Positions 21,201-23,355 of a stretch of DNA of 23,355 nt are shown here, piece after piece. The number at the start of each line of letters is the position of its first letter. Positions within the stretch are counted from its first letter, which is position 1. The notes under the pieces were generated by a model that was not told where the DNA came from, did not search any database, and saw only the letters and a program-made list of their open reading frames with translations. The translations under genes were made by a program, and so were the position numbers. Source of the stretch: a virus; the IMG/VR virus record IMGVR_UViG_3300028176_000089, positions 1 through 23,355 of that record; one strand, given 5' to 3'.

Positions 21201-23355
21201 GCGTCCGCCCAGGCGGTCCATCGGTCCATCCACGCCTTGGCAACACGATCCAATTCTGGGGTAGCTTGGGCCTCGCCCTTCTCCCAGCGGTCGATGAACT
21301 GGTCGCGTTCTACTTGCGGCAACTTCCACATGGCCACTTCCGCTTGGCCAGTTTCGGCCTCGGCCTGGTCCATGCTCCGTTCTTTCTTGGCATTCTCGAA
21401 ATTGCGTTCCGCCTGGAACACCGGCAAGTCGGGCATCTCCAATGCCTTCTTGGCAGCCAGCAAGTGACTGGCCATGATCTTCTTCGGCGGTTCCGGGGGC
21501 TCGGGTGCGGCCGTGGTCGTATCCGCCGGGGGTGGCGGTGGATTGTTGCCCCGGTCGTCCAGGCGGCGGGCCGCGTACTTTCTGGCGTTATCTGCTATCG
21601 AACCGGGCTGCTCCTCAAAGGCCATCGCTGCATTGCCACCGGAACCACCGGGGGAACGGCGCGAGGGTGGAGAGGCGGGGCCATCGTCAAACCCCGGATC
21701 GTCGGGCGGGGCTGGTGGTGCGGGCGGGGTGGGTGCAGGTTTCTCGCCTTCCGTAAACCCAATATCACCCCTACCTAGCGCGACGCCCTTGCCCGACTCT
21801 GCCCCGCGGACAATCGCGTGCAAGTCTCGCATTCGGTTGCCGACGCGAGTGGACTGGTCCTGCTCGAATGGGATGTTTTTACCGAACAGCCAGTCAATCG
21901 TGACCGGCTTCTTAATGCCCAGCCGGGGAAGTCGGCCGATAGTCTGGTCCAACTTTGTTGCCGTCCACGGTACGTTGAGAACAACCATCGCCCGTTCCGG
22001 CATTGTCCCCGTGGTGTCGTGAAGCGACAGCCCTGTTCCGCCCTTGTCCATTGTAGCCAGGAGGATCGGCAGCTTGCCCGCCTTCCACTTGGACAGATAC
22101 CGAGTCGCCTGCGCGTCAGATTGGTCGCCCGTGTATAGGGCTAGTTTTTCTTCGCCAAAGGCTTCCTGAAATGCCTTGATCGTCGAGGGAATCTCATACT
22201 GGATTCCGCGGTCGTGCAGGACTGAGGCGATTTCCTCAATAAACGGCGCGAAAGGTGGGGGCGGCACAGGCTCCTTCATCGCCTTCGCCATCTTCTTTTC
22301 TTCGCGCCATGCGTCCATCATCCGACGAATCTGCGGGTAGTCGTAGAGCGGCCCGGTAGCGTCATCGCGCATCCGATACTTACCGATGTTCTTGTCGGCC
22401 TTGGTTTCCAGATATATGACCACCTGTTTGCCAGCGTCAACCAACTTGCGAACATGGTCAATGGCGAATGGGACTTTCGCTGATTCCAATATCCGCTTTG
22501 CCACGTTAATGCCGTGCATCTTGATCTTGCCGGCATTCTCGGACCCATCCTGGGCCTGGTCGTAAGCGCCCACGAGGTCATGGTAGCGATTGACCCATTC
22601 CAGCGGAACGTCATGCGGAACGAACTCGGTATAGACCATCCCTTCGGGAAGTTGCATGGGTTGTTGCGTCATCATGCCGCGTCGCTTGAACCACTCGTTT
22701 GCGGCCTTCTGCAACTCAACGCCGTAGTCGCCCATGTGAACCCAGTAGGGCGTCTCTACCTTCTCGCCATCGACCACTTTCGTTTTGACCTGGGCACCGT
22801 GCATCTTGGCCCACTCGACGAATCCGCCCTCGCTGTCAAACGCGCCGGTAGCATCGAGGAACTTGGCGTCAACGGGATTTCTAAACGGGGTGGCGCTTGC
22901 CAGGGACACGAACTTGGCGTCAGCCATTGCCTTCTGCGCCGACTCACCCCGCTGAGACTTTAGGTTGGTGATGTTCTGCGATTCGTCCAGAATGAGAATC
23001 GCATCCTTGGTGTCTACTCCACCTTCACCGAACTTCGCGTAAGAGACGAACTGCACCCGGTCGGCACCGAAATCGCGTAGGTCTTTCCGGTTTTGCTCGA
23101 TCAGGTCTTGCGAAGTGGTAACGTAGACAATCTTCTTCTCGCCAGAATCGAGAAGTTCTTTGATGAAGCCGCCCGTTACGAACGTCTTGCCCATACCGGG
23201 GTCACTGGCAAGAATATGGACGGGCTTGCCGGTGACGAATGCCCTATGCGTGCGGGCAACGTCGTCAATCTGGGCGTCTAAGATGGAATCGGGGATTCCG
23301 GCGGCGGAACCGCGTCGGATGAGTTCTTGCGTCGATAGCTGAACGTATTTATCAC
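18251..23355 (-). CDS. Giant polyvalent protein: SF2 helicase plus zincin metallopeptidase (5' end beyond window)
   Basis: 1700 codons are visible and the frame is open to the window edge, so the start is missing. An internal Met that is part of Walker A is not the start. Counting from the first visible codon: Walker A DPGMGKT (51-57), DESQ (123-126), SATP (153-156), ATMDKGGTGLSLHD (433-446) and QTIGRLPR (470-477) make a complete SF2 helicase. A Pro/Gly-rich linker spans about 540-625. A zincin motif HEIGH (950-954) is followed by a Glu-rich helix (KEAVMLEALLHAP). The remaining 700 residues are mostly helical, with hydrophobic stretches (SIVHLPAVLAGTALFNTVYQ). This layout matches phage polyvalent proteins thought to be packed in virions and injected with the DNA. 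It may protect or remodel incoming DNA and cleave host factors. Confidence 0.88.
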   Translation of the reverse strand, partial: DKYVQLSTQELIRRGSAAGIPDSILDAQIDDVARTHRAFVTGKPVHILASDPGMGKTFVTGGFIKELLDSGEKKIVYVTTSQDLIEQNRKDLRDFGADRVQFVSYAKFGEGGVDTKDAILILDESQNITNLKSQRGESAQKAMADAKFVSLASATPFRNPVDAKFLDATGAFDSEGGFVEWAKMHGAQVKTKVVDGEKVETPYWVHMGDYGVELQKAANEWFKRRGMMTQQPMQLPEGMVYTEFVPHDVPLEWVNRYHDLVGAYDQAQDGSENAGKIKMHGINVAKRILESAKVPFAIDHVRKLVDAGKQVVIYLETKADKNIGKYRMRDDATGPLYDYPQIRRMMDAWREEKKMAKAMKEPVPPPPFAPFIEEIASVLHDRGIQYEIPSTIKAFQEAFGEEKLALYTGDQSDAQATRYLSKWKAGKLPILLATMDKGGTGLSLHDTTGTMPERAMVVLNVPWTATKLDQTIGRLPRLGIKKPVTIDWLFGKNIPFEQDQSTRVGNRMRDLHAIVRGAESGKGVALGRGDIGFTEGEKPAPTPPAPPAPPDDPGFDDGPASPPSRRSPGGSGGNAAMAFEEQPGSIADNARKYAARRLDDRGNNPPPPPADTTTAAPEPPEPPKKIMASHLLAAKKALEMPDLPVFQAERNFENAKKERSMDQAEAETGQAEVAMWKLPQVERDQFIDRWEKGEAQATPELDRVAKAWMDRWTAWADAINEIRPDKLTEDERAPFYFSRGYEGSSSKEGQSWLQKTLPELFAGRPNAGYREGGKPSMMMERTLDSMKAGRELRKSLMEKAEKARREGRDEEAKELDRQAGWLKPISDNPLEMQRIRYDGATDYLRDLRLYDFADKRGWIKTQSSLQSEPGWHVPIVNGMPSSMFTIFGPPTMTMKEAYDAVQFDQIHEFGRSMGVNMSRVLNLGGKKWGVAYGDKEVVTKRNGQLAVLFHEIGHIIGTRYGLLDWMNGDPKDTNPQDVAERVQIKKEMRDLADARFKGQETTDAYKKYVRKGAEKEAVMLEALLHAPGEFQKVAPHVYKAFVRFLSENPKLKPLLDIQPSLVLGSSEYEVPIHGMRIMGYRALPNELARAVERYGSEGLRAKLQRGGVAGNVLSLGLGGLRFVQQKMLQSSLTLSAFHLTNVARKKFETYLGSMIEHGLQPWSKGSFGQAGKAAGLALASPLTIGRDILSATTGLVGSPAEQWRADRLKPDSELTPERRKQITESEKGGALLSASMTGDWQKAKVHWAKMKAPDLNAIQKGTEAAKAFFHAVMSAPEFTTKPVMRAAGDIKVGVALDLQAEWEATHQGASEDQRSVAYRKIRGDVDARFGQVNWENINMNRVSKDLAQLVFFAPGWKGGNLGALYMAARDAVKGEPGSGRHLLTGSIVHLPAVLAGTALFNTVYQYLKTGKFPWDDETELQDFFEPRTGDMNPDGTASRVASPGMERDWYALLTHPIALAQHSLNPALAAIADIYKGTDYFGTQITTPVAGEGKLQAAGRKTLDYGKHIGSKFVPLSIRNMQQLSEEGAGWKGQTQAFFGITPVPAAHTRSEASQYLLDEFGKVPRPPRTKADVERATKVIQAVKAARDSGAKRLDSKALGEYANSRQIHAAQKKLDLAPGFPTFFARSNLRQAIEAYNLATDKEKNQVAGALRKKWDSKMKTAFNDRTPEGKREYEELKALYDPIRTDVNSRGSRKLGK

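Noticed and set aside
23192-23194. The Met of MGKTF as start of the giant protein
   Set aside because: The Met lies inside Walker A (DPGMGKT), and the frame continues upstream with a matching helicase sequence to the window edge.

Overview
The window looks like part of a tailed-phage genome or an integrated prophage, read almost wholly leftward: every supported gene is on the minus strand, so transcription runs from about 23355 down to 1. Evidence for a phage is the tight packing (about a dozen stop/start overlaps such as ATGA, GTGA or TAATG), three free-standing HNH nucleases, a giant helicase plus metallopeptidase protein of the virion 'polyvalent' kind, holin-like membrane proteins, and a replication and nucleotide module (prim-pol, SF2 helicase, RecE-like nuclease, SMC-like ATPase, dNMP kinase, HD nucleotidase). 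No capsid, portal, terminase or integrase gene is visible. The host cannot be read from the sequence. The DNA is GC-rich, and the envelope-directed thioredoxin/trypsin protein would suit a diderm host, perhaps a planctomycete-like one, but that is a guess.

Layout in transcription order. (1) 23355-18251: the visible 1700 residues of a giant polyvalent protein (SF2 helicase, Pro-rich linker, HExxH zincin, helical C-terminus), running off the window edge. (2) 18250-14592: an envelope-directed group behind a clear sigma70-like promoter: a secreted CAP/SCP domain protein, a permuted papain-like protein, a small membrane protein, a signal-peptide thioredoxin/trypsin-like/transmembrane fusion, and a coiled-coil plus transmembrane protein. 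(3) 14560-10078: recombination genes (PDDEXK exonuclease, SMC/RecF-like ATPase), an HNH nuclease, small zinc-binding proteins, a GroES-like protein and an Ala/Pro-rich acidic protein. (4) 10077-9734: a tRNA-like gene with an odd anticodon arm, and a fragment resembling the end of a GIY-YIG/T5orf172 nuclease. (5) 9737-4588: ParB-like protein, SF2 helicase, prim-pol, HNH nuclease, YfbR-like HD phosphohydrolase, dNMP kinase and a mini-zincin. (6) 4573-1: a calcineurin-like phosphoesterase, a helix-turn-helix protein, an SSB-like protein, zinc ribbons, a third HNH nuclease, small unknown genes and a protein with ten 8-residue repeats.

How it may work together. Modules 3, 5 and 6 make a self-contained DNA replication, recombination and dNTP supply system. 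Modules 1 and 2 look like proteins that meet the host at entry or at the envelope. A 13-bp near-palindrome, about TGACRCYGYGWCA on the minus strand, occurs seven times, nearly always in the few real intergenic gaps. Two copies are tied to good promoters (one overlapping the -35, one just after the start point with another upstream of the -35), so it may be the binding site of one regulator acting on several operons.
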